A stretch of 64,000 nucleotides of DNA from CAWJNF01 sp963844235 (lineage in GTDB: Bacteria; Actinomycetota; Thermoleophilia; Gaiellales; Gaiellaceae), in assembly GCA_963844235.1 (NCBI GenBank), contig CAWJNF010000008.1:1178001-1242000 (forward strand), in the 5' to 3' direction. The notes under the pieces were generated by a model. The model saw nothing but the letters and a program-made list of their open reading frames with translations, had not been told where the DNA came from and made no database searches. This document shows, piece after piece, positions 35,257 through 44,196 of this stretch (position 1 is its first letter; the number at the start of each line of letters is the position of its first letter). The position numbers were made by a program, and so were the translations under genes.

Positions 35257-36268
35257 ATGACGACGATCGGCGCCCAGTTCCTCGAGCAGGATTTCGAGGA
35301 GTGCATCGCCTCGGTCAGGGCGGCCGAAGAAGCAGGCTACAGCCACGCCTGGTTCATCGACTCGCAGATCCTGTGGCAGGACTGCGTCGTCTACATGACC
35401 CATGCGTTGGCGGCGACGGCGCGAATCGTGGTTGGGACGGCGGTGACGAACCCGTACACCCGCCACGTGACGGCGACCGCGAGCGCGTTCGCGACGCTGG
35501 CTGAGCTCCATCCCGGCCGGCTCGAGCTCGGCATCGGACGGGGCGACTCCGCGTTGCGAACGATGGGACTGAACCCGGTGAAGACGTCTCTCCTGCGAGA
35601 GGTCGTGCCGCTCCTGCACGATCTGATGGCGGGACGCCACGTGTCGATCAACGGGGCAGACGTCCACCTGCGCTGGGTCAAGGAGGGGCCGCGAGTGCCG
35701 ATCATGATGTCGGCTACCGGCCCGAGAAACCTCCGCAACGCCGGCGCGCTGGCGGACCGCGTGATGCTCTACGTCGGCGTCAACCCGACGTCGGTGCGCT
35801 GGGCGATGGATCACGTGCGTGCCGGCGCGGCGGACGCGGGTCGTGACCCCGCCGGAATTCGCTTCTCCGTCCTCACCGCCATGTGGGTCGGCGACGATCA
35901 GGAGGAGGCGTGGGCGAAGTGCCGCTGGGCCCCGGCCGCCTGCGCGAACCACATCGCGGGACACCATGAAGCGCAATCCCGAGCACGGGATGCCGGACAC
36001 GATGACCCGGCTCGTGCAGGCGCGCGACGACTACGACTACTACGCCGGCCACCTCGATTCCGCGGCCGAGCACACCGAGTACCTCGGCGGCGACCTCGTC
36101 GACGATTTCGCCCTGGCCGGCGCGCCTGACAAGGTGCGCGCCAGAGCGACGGAGCTCGCAGAGCTCGGCGTCGACGAGATCTCGTGCGCCTACCTGAACG
36201 GCGCCTTCGACCAGATGACCCTGGTCGGGCGAGAAATCATCCCGGCACTCGCGGAAGCACGCGCCTGA
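35257..36268 (+). CDS. LLM-class (luciferase-like) F420-dependent oxidoreductase, one frameshift
   Basis: The frame from ATG at 35257 shows TTIGAQFLEQDFEECIASVR, AEEAGYSHAWFIDSQIL, GTAVTNPYTRHVTATASAFA, LHPGRLELGIGRGDSALRTM and VPIMMSATGPRNLRNAGALA, the LLM flavin/F420 barrel. The frame breaks near 35960, and the rest (TMKRNPEHGMPDTMTRLVQA ... VGREIIPALAEARA) is in another frame to 36268. The G-R-G-D-S-A and M-S-A-T-G blocks fit F420-dependent members rather than FMN ones, and the organism makes F420. Substrate unknown; the isochorismatase neighbour suggests a nitrogen heterocycle. Confidence 0.78.
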
Positions 36269-36487
36269 GCGGCTCTCCACCGACGTCGGCCCGGCCGACG
36301 ATCGCCACAGCCCGCGGGGCCACCCCGGTCCTCCACCCGATGTTCATCGTATCGCGAAAAACCGCGTGCATTGCGCGCGCACCGTGACGGAAGACGCGCC
36401 AAACTGCGCCGGAACGGTCACCGGGGCGGCCCGCTTCGCCCCGAACGCACCCGGAGCACACACCCTGAGAGCAGAGCGGAGGAGTCC

Positions 36488-39400
36488 ATGAAGCGAATCG
36501 GCGTCGACGTCGGGGGCACGTTCACCGACCTGATCCTCGTCGACGAGGAGTCGGGCCGGATCACGGTCGACAAGGTCCCGTCGACGCCGGACGACCCGGC
36601 TCGCGGCACCGGCGAGGGCATCCGGGAGCTCTGCTCGAAGGCAGGCGTCGGTCTCGCCGAGGTCGACAACCTGCTCCACGGCACGACGGTCGCGACGAAC
36701 ATCGCGCTCACGCACAGCGGCGCCGAGGTCGGGCTCATCACCACCGAGGGGATGCGCGACATCCTCCACATCGCCCGCCACAAGAAGCCGTTCAACTTCT
36801 CGCTCCAGCAGGAGCTGCCCTGGCAGTCGCGGCCGCTCGTCAAGCGCCGGCACCGCCTCACAGTCAATGAGCGTGTCATCGTCCCCGACGGCGAGGTCCT
36901 CGTCGCGCTCGACGAGGGCGAGGTGAGGCAGCGGGTGCGCCAGCTCAGGGACGCCGGCGTCGAGGCGGTGTCCGTCTGCCTCATCCACTCGTACCTCAAC
37001 CCGGATCACGAGCGGCGCGTCAAGGAGATCGTGCTCGAGGAGTTTCCCGAGGCCTACCTGTCGGTCTCGCACGAGGTGCTGCCCCTCTACCGCGAGTTCG
37101 AGCGCTTCTCGACCGTATGCCTGAACGCCTACGTCGGCCCGAAGGTGTCCCGCTACGTCGCCCGGTTCGACGAGTCGATGCGGGAGGAGGGCTTCCGCCA
37201 CGACGTGCAGATGATGCAGTCGTCGGGCGGCATGGCGACCGTCGAATCGGCGACGCAGCGACCGGTGAACCTGCTCATGTCGGGCCCGGTAGCCGGCCTG
37301 ATCGGCGGCATCTGGGCCGGCAGGCTAGCCGGCTTCGACAACGTGGTCACGCTGGACATCGGCGGTACGTCGGCGGACATCGGCGTTGCCGCGGGCGGTC
37401 AGCTGCGGATGCGCCACCTCCTCGACACGAAGATCGGCGACTACCAGGCGATGGTGCCGATGGTCGACATCGACACGATCGGCGCCGGCGGCGGCTCGAT
37501 CGCGCACGTCGATCCCGGCGGCGTCTTCCGCGTGGGCCCGCAGTCGGCAGGCGCCGATCCGGGCCCTGCCTGTTACGGGTACGGCGGCACCCAGCCGACA
37601 GCCACGGACGCGCAGCTCCTGCTCGGACGCCTGCGCCCGGATCGAGGCCTGCTCGGCGGCGGCATGAAACTCGAACGTCGCGCTCGCCGAGCAGGCGGTG
37701 CAGACCGTCGCGACCCAGCTCGGCATGTCCGTCGAGGATGCAGCGCTCGGCGCTCTGCAAGTGCAGAAGTACGGCATGACCCAGGCGATCGAGCTGAACT
37801 CGGTGCGCCGCGGCTACGACCCGCGCGAGTTCACGCTCGTCGCCGCGGGAGGTGGCGGCCCGATGTTCGCGTGCGACATCGCGCTCGAGCTCGACATCGC
37901 CCGCGTGCTCGTGCCTCCGTACCCGGGCATCGTCGCTGCGACCGGCCTGCTCGCGACCGACCTGCAGCACGAGTTCGTCGCGACCGAGAGGCACCCGTTG
38001 AAGACGCTCGACCAGACGCGACTCGCAGGCCCGCTTCGCCGAGCTCGGCCGGCAGGCCGTCGACCAGCTCGAGGCGGACGGCGTGCCCGACGATCGCCGA
38101 CTCGTCCGCCGGCTCGCCGACTGCCGCTACGCCGGCCAGGGCTACGAGGTCCGCACGGAGGTGCCCTCGGGAGATGTCGACCGACGGCTGGGTCGAGGAG
38201 CTGAAGGAGCGCTTCCACGTGGCCCACAACGCCGAGTACGGCCATCGCTTCGACGCGCCGATCGAGATCATCAACATCCGCGCGGTCGCAATCGGTCGCG
38301 TGGACGAGTTGCAGCCGTCACAGCTCGAGACCGGCGACGGCGACCCGTCGCGGGCGAAAACGCTCGACCAGGACGTCGTCTTCGACGTCGACGGCAAGGC
38401 CGAGCGCCACGCGACGCCGTTCTACGAGCGGGAGCACTTGAGAGCCGGCGACCGGATCGCCGGTCCGGCGATCGTCGAGCAGTACGACACGACGACGGTG
38501 ATCCCGCCCGGCCTCGAGGCCGAGATCGACCGCCACGGGAACATCGTCATCGACTGCACGACCCGCCAGCGCGCCGAGACGGCCCGTGGCGCCGCGCTTG
38601 CGACCCCGATCCTCATGCGCGTCATCGGTGGCGCCTTCTCCGCGATCGCGAAGGAGATGGCGGGCGTGCTCTACCGGATGTCCTACTCGTCGATCATCCG
38701 CGAGTCAGAGGATCTCGGCGCCGGCATCTTCGACCGGGACGGCAACGAGCTGGCCGAGTCGGACTCGACTCCGATGTTCATGGGCGCGATGCCGAAGATC
38801 GTCAAGAACGTCATCGCGATCCTCGGCGAAGACATCCACGACGGCGACGTGATCCTGCACAACGACCCCTACGGCGGCGCCACGCACTCCCCGGACGTCG
38901 CGATCGTGATCCCGATCTTCTTCGACGGCGAGCTCGTCGGCTTCTCGGGCGCGTCGGCGCACGTGCTCGACATCGGGGGCGCCTACCCGGGGCTCGCGAT
39001 CGACCTCGTCGACAACTGGTCGGAGGGGAACATCTACCGCGCCGTCAAGCTGCAGGAGCAGGGTGTCTGGCAGGCCGGCCTCTGGAAGCACATCCTCGAG
39101 AACGTCCGCACGGCGAGCTTCAACAACGGAGACATCCGGGCGATGATCGCGGCCTGTGAGCTGGCGAAGCGCCGCTACGTCGAGCTCCTCGCCCGCTACG
39201 GCGAGGAGACCGTGCTCGGCGTCGCGCGCGCCTGGCTCGAGTACTCGGAGCGCATGCTGCGCCAGGAGATCGCGAAGGTGCCCGATGGGCGCTACGAGAC
39301 AGACGTCGGCTGGCTCGACGACGACGGCGTCAACCGCGGCAAGCGGCTACCCGTGAAGATCGCCGTAGAGATCGCCGGCGACGAGATCACGTACGACCTC

Positions 39401-40354
39401 ACGGGCTCGAGCGACGAGGTCCCGACCGGCTACAACTGCCCGTACGAGGGCACGACGGTCTCGGCGATGACGTTCATCACGCGCATGATCTTCCTCGACG
39501 AGGCGACCTACCCCGTGTTCGTGCCGCAGAACGAGGGCATGCTGGCGCCGGTCCACGTCGTGGCGCCGAAGGGCTCGATCTTCAATCCGAACTACCCGCG
39601 GGCATGCTTCGCCCGCTTCTGTCAGGTTCAGCGCGCGGTCGACCTCGCGCTGCGAGCGCTCGCGCCGGTGCTGCCGGACAAGATCACGGCCGGGAACTCG
39701 GCGCACCTGCACTTCATCTCGTACTCCGGCTTCATCGAGGAGGAGGGCGAGTACTGGGTCTACCTCGAGGTCGACGAGGGCAGCTACGGCGGCAGGCCGG
39801 GGCGCGATGGCCTGGACTCGGTCGACTGCCTGATCGCGAACACGCGCAACAACCCGATCGAGGAGCTCGAATGGCGCTTCCCGATGCGCACCGAGCGCTA
39901 CGAGCTGCGCGGCGACCCCTGCGCGGCCGGGAAGTGGCGCGGCGGCATCGGCATGGTGCGTGTGAACCGCTTCCTCGAGGACACGATCGTCACGTGCGAG
40001 GGCGACCGCGTTGACGCCGACCCGCCGTGGGGCATCTTCGGCGGGCACGACGGCATCCTCGCCTACGGCAAGGTCACGCTCCCGGACGGCACCGAGGAGT
40101 ACTGGCCCTCGAAGTTCACCGGGAAGACGCTGCCGGCCGGCTCCACGATCGAGATCTGCGTGCCGAACTCGGGCGGCTACGGCGACCCGCTCGAGCGCGA
40201 TCCGGCGATGGTGCTATCCGACGTCCTCGACGGCTTCACCACCGTCGAGCTGGCCGAGCGTGACTACGGCGTCATGATCGACGCGGAGACGATGACGCTG
40301 GCCGCGGACGCCACGGCAGAGCTCCGCGAGGAACGGGGATCCGTCAAGGCGTAG
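36488..40354 (+). CDS. Fused ATP-dependent hydantoinase/oxoprolinase (HyuA-HyuB), three compensating frameshifts
   Basis: The ATG at 36488 follows GGAGGAG. The HyuA half (1-690) starts MKRIGVDVGGTFTDLILVDE, an ASKHA phosphate loop, and has HGTTVATNIALTHSGAEVGL, MQSSGGMATVESATQRPVNL and LDIGGTSADIGVAAGG. The HyuB half (about 700-1288) has LMRVIGGAFSAIAKEMAGVL, DLGAGIFDRDGNELAE, LHNDPYGGATHSPDVAIV and AGKWRGGIGMVRVNRFLED. The true frame is left near 37673, changes again near 38025 and returns near 38182: three +1 steps that sum to one codon, so the frame stays open throughout. The family cleaves 5-oxoproline, hydantoins or N-methylhydantoin with ATP. Length (1288) fits a fused enzyme. Confidence 0.85.
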   Translation: MKRIGVDVGGTFTDLILVDEESGRITVDKVPSTPDDPARGTGEGIRELCSKAGVGLAEVDNLLHGTTVATNIALTHSGAEVGLITTEGMRDILHIARHKKPFNFSLQQELPWQSRPLVKRRHRLTVNERVIVPDGEVLVALDEGEVRQRVRQLRDAGVEAVSVCLIHSYLNPDHERRVKEIVLEEFPEAYLSVSHEVLPLYREFERFSTVCLNAYVGPKVSRYVARFDESMREEGFRHDVQMMQSSGGMATVESATQRPVNLLMSGPVAGLIGGIWAGRLAGFDNVVTLDIGGTSADIGVAAGGQLRMRHLLDTKIGDYQAMVPMVDIDTIGAGGGSIAHVDPGGVFRVGPQSAGADPGPACYGYGGTQPTATDAQLLLGRLRPDRGLLGGGMKLERRARRAGGADRRDPARHVRRGCSARRSASAEVRHDPGDRAELGAPRLRPARVHARRRGRWRPDVRVRHRARARHRPRARASVPGHRRCDRPARDRPAARVRRDREAPVEDARPDATRRPASPSSAGRPSTSSRRTACPTIADSSAGSPTAATPARATRSARRCPREMSTDGWVEELKERFHVAHNAEYGHRFDAPIEIINIRAVAIGRVDELQPSQLETGDGDPSRAKTLDQDVVFDVDGKAERHATPFYEREHLRAGDRIAGPAIVEQYDTTTVIPPGLEAEIDRHGNIVIDCTTRQRAETARGAALATPILMRVIGGAFSAIAKEMAGVLYRMSYSSIIRESEDLGAGIFDRDGNELAESDSTPMFMGAMPKIVKNVIAILGEDIHDGDVILHNDPYGGATHSPDVAIVIPIFFDGELVGFSGASAHVLDIGGAYPGLAIDLVDNWSEGNIYRAVKLQEQGVWQAGLWKHILENVRTASFNNGDIRAMIAACELAKRRYVELLARYGEETVLGVARAWLEYSERMLRQEIAKVPDGRYETDVGWLDDDGVNRGKRLPVKIAVEIAGDEITYDLTGSSDEVPTGYNCPYEGTTVSAMTFITRMIFLDEATYPVFVPQNEGMLAPVHVVAPKGSIFNPNYPRACFARFCQVQRAVDLALRALAPVLPDKITAGNSAHLHFISYSGFIEEEGEYWVYLEVDEGSYGGRPGRDGLDSVDCLIANTRNNPIEELEWRFPMRTERYELRGDPCAAGKWRGGIGMVRVNRFLEDTIVTCEGDRVDADPPWGIFGGHDGILAYGKVTLPDGTEEYWPSKFTGKTLPAGSTIEICVPNSGGYGDPLERDPAMVLSDVLDGFTTVELAERDYGVMIDAETMTLAADATAELREERGSVKA

Positions 40355-40375
40355 GGGCCGGACCTCATCCGGGCT
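40351..40375. repeat. Dispersed palindrome copy 4
   Basis: GTAGGGGCCGGACCTCATCC then GGGCTTCC; the TAG inside the element is the stop codon of the hydantoinase gene. The hairpin may end transcription between two convergent genes. Confidence 0.6.
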
Positions 40376-40389
40376 TCCGTGCGCCGGCG

Positions 40390-41757
40390 CTAGCTGCGGG
40401 GCGGGATGTTCTGGTTCAGGTGGAAGAGGTTCTGCGGGTCGTACTTCGTCTTCAGGTCGACGAGCCTGTCGTAGTTCTGCCCGTACGCCGCTCTGACCGG
40501 ATCCTGCCCGGGCTCGTCGTCGCCGAGGTAGTTGACGTAGCGCAACCCCGACATCGCCGGTTGCGCGGCGTCGTAGGTGGCTCGTGTCCAGGCGATATTG
40601 TCGTCGGTCGCCGCGGGATCCGTCCAGACCGAGGCGATGTTGAGGTTGATGCCCTGCGCACGGTGAGGAACGGCCGTGGCGTCCACCGGAACGCGCGACA
40701 CCTGGCCCTGGAATGGCTCGAGCACGATCGCGGACATCGGCGACGGGCATGCGGCGTACTGCGCCACGATCGTGTCGATGACATCGTCGCTGAGCTCGGA
40801 GAGAAACCCGGCCTTCCAGTAGTTCAGCGCACCTTTCGGGAAGCCGCCGTCGAGGAGCGAGTTGAGGACCGTGTACGGCATGGGCCCCACCTGGATGTCG
40901 AGGGGCGGGCCGAATTCGAGCCACGGCGCCATGTCACGCTCCGCCTGCTCGGCTGATCCCACGTGCCCGATGAGGAACGCCGCGAGCTTGGCGGCGCCGT
41001 CAGGAGAGTGCACGAGCACCGGGAAGACGACCAGATCGTCTGGCAGGTTCGGGATGTGATCCCGGGCGAAGCGCAGCACATCGCCCGCCGCCTCGAACGG
41101 GTGCGCGATCAGGCCGCCCGTCACGATCGGCCCGACGGGCTGGAGGCGGTATTCGAACCAGGTGACGACGCCGAAATTGCCACCGCCGCCGCGCAGGCCC
41201 CAGAAAAGGTCGGCATGCTCGCTATCGCTCGCCGTGAGCACGCTGCCGTCGGCCGTGACCACCTCCGCCGAGATCAGGTTGTCGACGGCGAGACCGGTCT
41301 TGCTCATCGTCCAGCCGAAGCCACCGCCGAGGGTCAGGCCGGCGATCCCGGTCGTCGAGACGACGCCTCCCGTAACGGCGAGCCCGTGCACCTGGGTCTC
41401 CCGGTTCAGCTCCGCCCAGGTCACGCCACCTTGCGCGCGAACTGTGCTCGCTGCCGGGTCGACGTGGATGCCCTTCATGAGCGACAGGTCGACCATGACG
41501 CCGCCGTCGGTGACCGCCTTGCCGGCGACGTTGTGTCCGCCTCCACGGACCGAGAGCTCCAGCCCTTGATCGCGCGCCACGTTGACGGCGGCCACGACGT
41601 CGGCCGTTCCGAGGCAGCGGGCGATGATCGCCGGGCGCTTGTCGATGAGCCCGTTGTGGATCCGGCGCGCCTCGTCGTAGCCGGCGTCCGCCGACCCTAG
41701 CACCTGTCCGGAGAAACCCTCCAGCCCGGCGACGAGATCCTCCTGAACCGTTGCCAC
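40390..41757 (-). CDS. FAD-linked oxidoreductase (berberine-bridge-enzyme-like), copy 1
   Basis: A 455-residue protein. AIIARCLGTADVVAAVNVAR, LSVRGGGHNVAGKAVTDGGV (the histidine of GGGHN covalently binds FAD in this family), DPAASTVRAQGGVTWAELNR, TGIAGLTLGGGFGWTMSKTG and DLFWGLRGGGGNFGVVTWFE form the FAD-binding part. RYVNYLGDDE, KYDPQNLFHLNQNI is the BBE C-terminal domain. Such enzymes oxidise sugars, alkaloids or phenolics. The GTG at 41757 has AGGAGG seven bases upstream. A paralogue of similar length is at 45284, about 65 percent identical by eye. Confidence 0.88.
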   Translation of the reverse strand: MATVQEDLVAGLEGFSGQVLGSADAGYDEARRIHNGLIDKRPAIIARCLGTADVVAAVNVARDQGLELSVRGGGHNVAGKAVTDGGVMVDLSLMKGIHVDPAASTVRAQGGVTWAELNRETQVHGLAVTGGVVSTTGIAGLTLGGGFGWTMSKTGLAVDNLISAEVVTADGSVLTASDSEHADLFWGLRGGGGNFGVVTWFEYRLQPVGPIVTGGLIAHPFEAAGDVLRFARDHIPNLPDDLVVFPVLVHSPDGAAKLAAFLIGHVGSAEQAERDMAPWLEFGPPLDIQVGPMPYTVLNSLLDGGFPKGALNYWKAGFLSELSDDVIDTIVAQYAACPSPMSAIVLEPFQGQVSRVPVDATAVPHRAQGINLNIASVWTDPAATDDNIAWTRATYDAAQPAMSGLRYVNYLGDDEPGQDPVRAAYGQNYDRLVDLKTKYDPQNLFHLNQNIPPRS

Positions 41758-41823
41758 CACCACACCTCCTGCCGCTGCCGCCAACGAGAAGCCGAAGTCT
41801 ACGTTCGGTGGTAGCCTCGCGCC

Positions 41824-42537
41824 ATGAGCGAACACGACGACATACAGGCTGCTCTCGAGCGCATCTTCTCGGCCGACTCCTCGATCTACCAGCAGCGTGG
41901 CTTCCAGCGCCGCGTCGGCTTCGGCGAGCACCCGGCGCTCATCCACATCGACCTCGCGAACGCCTGGACGCGGCCTGGTAACGCGTTCAGCTGCGACGGG
42001 ATGGACGCGATCATCCCTGCCGTCCAGCGCCTCAACTCGGCAGCACGACCCAAGGGGATCCCGATCGTCTACACGACGACGGCTTTCAACGTCACCGAGG
42101 GCCCGAACAGCGACATGGGCATCTGGCACCACAAGATCCCCGTCGAGGTACTGCAGCTCGGCACCGACGCGGTCGCGATCGACGAGCGCATCGCGCCCGA
42201 CCCGGGCGAGCAGGTGATCGTGAAGAAGCGCGCGAGCGCCTTCCACGGCACCTACCTCGCCGGCTACCTCCGAGCGCACGCCGTCGACACCGTGATCATC
42301 ACCGGCGTCACGATGGCCGGCTGCGTCCGCCACACGACCGAGGACGCGATCGCGGAGGGCTTCCGCCCGATCGTCGTCCGCGAGGCCGTGGGCGATCGCG
42401 TGCCCGGCGTCACCGAGTGGAATCTCTTCGACATCGACGCCAAGTTCGGCGACGTCGAGCCGCTCGAGCGGGTGGTCGAGTACCTGGACGCGTTGCCCGC
42501 CAGCACGGCCGCCGAGGCCGGCGCACAGAAGGTGTAG
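41824..42537 (+). CDS. N-carbamoylsarcosine amidohydrolase-like isochorismatase-family enzyme
   Basis: A 237-residue protein. ALIHIDLANAWTRPGNAFSC supplies the Asp, QVIVKKRASAFHGTYL the Lys, and TGVTMAGCVRHTTEDAIAEG the catalytic Cys with the cis-peptide before it. The W-T-R-P-G-N-A-F block and the C-V-R-H-T sequence fit N-carbamoylsarcosine amidases, which release sarcosine, ammonia and CO2. It diverges from the BBE flavoprotein with 66 bp between. A stop within GTGTAGGGG joins it to a dispersed palindrome. The neighbouring HyuAB and the sarcosine dehydrogenase-like gene make this activity plausible. Confidence 0.82.
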   Translation: MSEHDDIQAALERIFSADSSIYQQRGFQRRVGFGEHPALIHIDLANAWTRPGNAFSCDGMDAIIPAVQRLNSAARPKGIPIVYTTTAFNVTEGPNSDMGIWHHKIPVEVLQLGTDAVAIDERIAPDPGEQVIVKKRASAFHGTYLAGYLRAHAVDTVIITGVTMAGCVRHTTEDAIAEGFRPIVVREAVGDRVPGVTEWNLFDIDAKFGDVEPLERVVEYLDALPASTAAEAGAQKV

Positions 42538-42559
42538 GGGCCGGATCTCATCCGCCCCG
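42533..42559. repeat. Dispersed palindrome copy 5
   Basis: GTGTAGGGGCCGGATCTCAT followed by CCGCCCC. It contains the stop codons of both convergent neighbours: TAG of the amidohydrolase and, on the other strand, TGA of the lipoprotein gene. Confidence 0.65.
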
Positions 42560-44026
42560 TTCGCCATGGTCGAACGTGACCGCGGCGCCTCGCTTGGCGG
42601 TCCAGGCCGCGATCACGAGGCCACGGTCGTTCGCCGCGACAGCCGGCCTGTCCCACGCACCACGTGCGGCGAACGACACGGGCGCGGCCGGCGCTTCGTC
42701 GTCCCACCCGAGCCACGCAAGCCGGATCGTCGCGCCGCCGTGCACATCCTCGCGCCACGTGACCAGCGCGGAGTCTCGAACGAGCAGCACGGCAGGATTC
42801 GAAGCAGGCTCGCATGGATAGTCCGATCTCACCAGCGCAAGCCGCCTCGGAGCCTGCCACACACCCGCGTTTGCGAGCCTCACGACCGCCTCGATGACCT
42901 GTGGCCGCTCGCACGACGACTCATCGCTGGCGATACCCCCACGCCAGGCGACAACGGCGCGACCCTGATCGTCGACGTCGAGGCCGATACCACCCATCTC
43001 GTACGGCGGGTCCACCTCGACATCGGGCCCCGAAAGCTGGACCGAGTCCGGCGTTCCGGCTTGTACGCGTCCCCCGTCATCCACCCAGACGACTGTGGGT
43101 GTTCCGGTGTGATCGATTCCGAGCCTTCTGGCATCGCCACCCGTGAGGGTGTAGATATCGACGGACGGCTCGATTTCCGTCCTCGCCCACGCAGCCTCGC
43201 TCGTCCTGCGGGTCGCGAGTTCGAGCGGGTCGCAGCCGTACACAGAGCTGTGGTCCATCCAGCACGCGTCCCATGCCAGCGCCGCATCGCCAGCGGCGTT
43301 CACTGCCACCGCAGCTACGTCGCCGCGATTCTTCGTCGCGAGCCGGACGACGCGCAGCCAGCGTCCGGTACGGACGTCCACCCGCCGAACGAGGACCGCG
43401 CTCTCGTCCGGGACGATCTCGCGCGAGTCGCTCCAGCCCCACGCGACGGTCGCAACCCCGTCAGCCGAGATTCCGACCTCGGGCTGCTCGTGCGCTCTTC
43501 CGATCGCGACCGCGCGGCGCGTTTCACCGTCGACCGAACCCGTGACCGCGTAGGCCGTCCGCCCATGTAGGCCAAGCCAAGCGACCACGAACGCGCCGTT
43601 GGGCGCTACGGCAAGCGACAGTTCCGAGTACCGGCGAGCCCGCCTCATCCGGGTCGGAGCCGTCCACTTGCCGGTCTCGAGCGAACGGACCGCGAGGTGC
43701 ACCGCCTGGCGGCGGCCCAGCCATGCGGCGACGACGTTCCCGGCCGCGTCGACTCCGATCTCCAGAGCGGACGCGCCCTTCGAGCCCCGGATCGTCTCCG
43801 GCCTCGACCAACCACCGGACTCGGGTTCTGCCTGGTTCGACGCGGCAGTAGGTTTAGGGTCCACGATCGCCGGCGCATCCCCGGCCACAAGGCTGGCCGG
43901 CTCAGAGGCCGCCCCGGGCGGGAGGAGGCCGATTTCCGTGCCGCGATCGGTGCCGCAAGCGACAAGACCCGCTAGGACCGCGAATACGACGACCAGCGTC
44001 CAGACACTCTTCACGACTGCTCCCAT
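42548..44026 (-). CDS. Lipoprotein with repeated beta-strand (propeller-like) units
   Basis: A 492-residue protein. VKSVWTLVVVFAVLAGLVAC is a lipoprotein signal (lipobox LVAC; the next residue is Gly). The mature part has at least six units with A-x-D-x-x-G-x-x-x-x-A-W, for example LEIGVDAAGNVVAAWLG, LSLAVAPNGAFVVAWLG, VGISADGVATVAWGWSDS and GLDVDDQGRAVVAWRGG. These fit an extracellular beta-propeller. ATG at 44026 and GTG at 44014 are both possible. A TGCAAG-type repeat array is upstream. The role is unknown; it may bind a ligand at the cell surface. Confidence 0.7.
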   Translation of the reverse strand: MGAVVKSVWTLVVVFAVLAGLVACGTDRGTEIGLLPPGAASEPASLVAGDAPAIVDPKPTAASNQAEPESGGWSRPETIRGSKGASALEIGVDAAGNVVAAWLGRRQAVHLAVRSLETGKWTAPTRMRRARRYSELSLAVAPNGAFVVAWLGLHGRTAYAVTGSVDGETRRAVAIGRAHEQPEVGISADGVATVAWGWSDSREIVPDESAVLVRRVDVRTGRWLRVVRLATKNRGDVAAVAVNAAGDAALAWDACWMDHSSVYGCDPLELATRRTSEAAWARTEIEPSVDIYTLTGGDARRLGIDHTGTPTVVWVDDGGRVQAGTPDSVQLSGPDVEVDPPYEMGGIGLDVDDQGRAVVAWRGGIASDESSCERPQVIEAVVRLANAGVWQAPRRLALVRSDYPCEPASNPAVLLVRDSALVTWREDVHGGATIRLAWLGWDDEAPAAPVSFAARGAWDRPAVAANDRGLVIAAWTAKRGAAVTFDHGERGG

Positions 44027-44062
44027 CCGATGCTCCACGACGCCCGGAGCATGCGACCACGC

Positions 44063-44091
44063 GCTTGCAACCGGCCTGCCGCCCGCTGACG
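44063..44091 (-). promoter_or_regulatory. Direct-repeat array F (SARP-type box)
   Basis: On the minus strand: CGTCAGC (44085-44091), GGCAGGC (44074-44080) and TGCAAGC (44063-44069) at an 11-nt period. It closely matches array D (GGTTGCAAGCGCGTGG versus AGTTGCAAGCGCATGG). The distance to the lipoprotein start is shorter than for other arrays (37-49 nt), so this one is less certain. Confidence 0.5.
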
Positions 44092-44128
44092 GCGTCCGCG
44101 GCCGCTGCCGAGACGTCGGCCCAGAAGG

Positions 44129-44156
44129 TGTAGGGGCCGGATCCCATCCGGCCCCA
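44129..44156. repeat. Dispersed palindrome copy 6 with duplicated flank
   Basis: TGTAGGGGCCGGATCCCAT then CCGGCCCC. The bases before it (CAGAAGGTGTAG) equal the 3' end of the amidohydrolase gene at 42537, although no gene ends here, so the element seems to have moved or been copied with some flanking sequence. Confidence 0.65.
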
Positions 44157-44196
44157 TCCACGGTCGACGACCGCAGTCGCCTCGACAGCCGACCGC

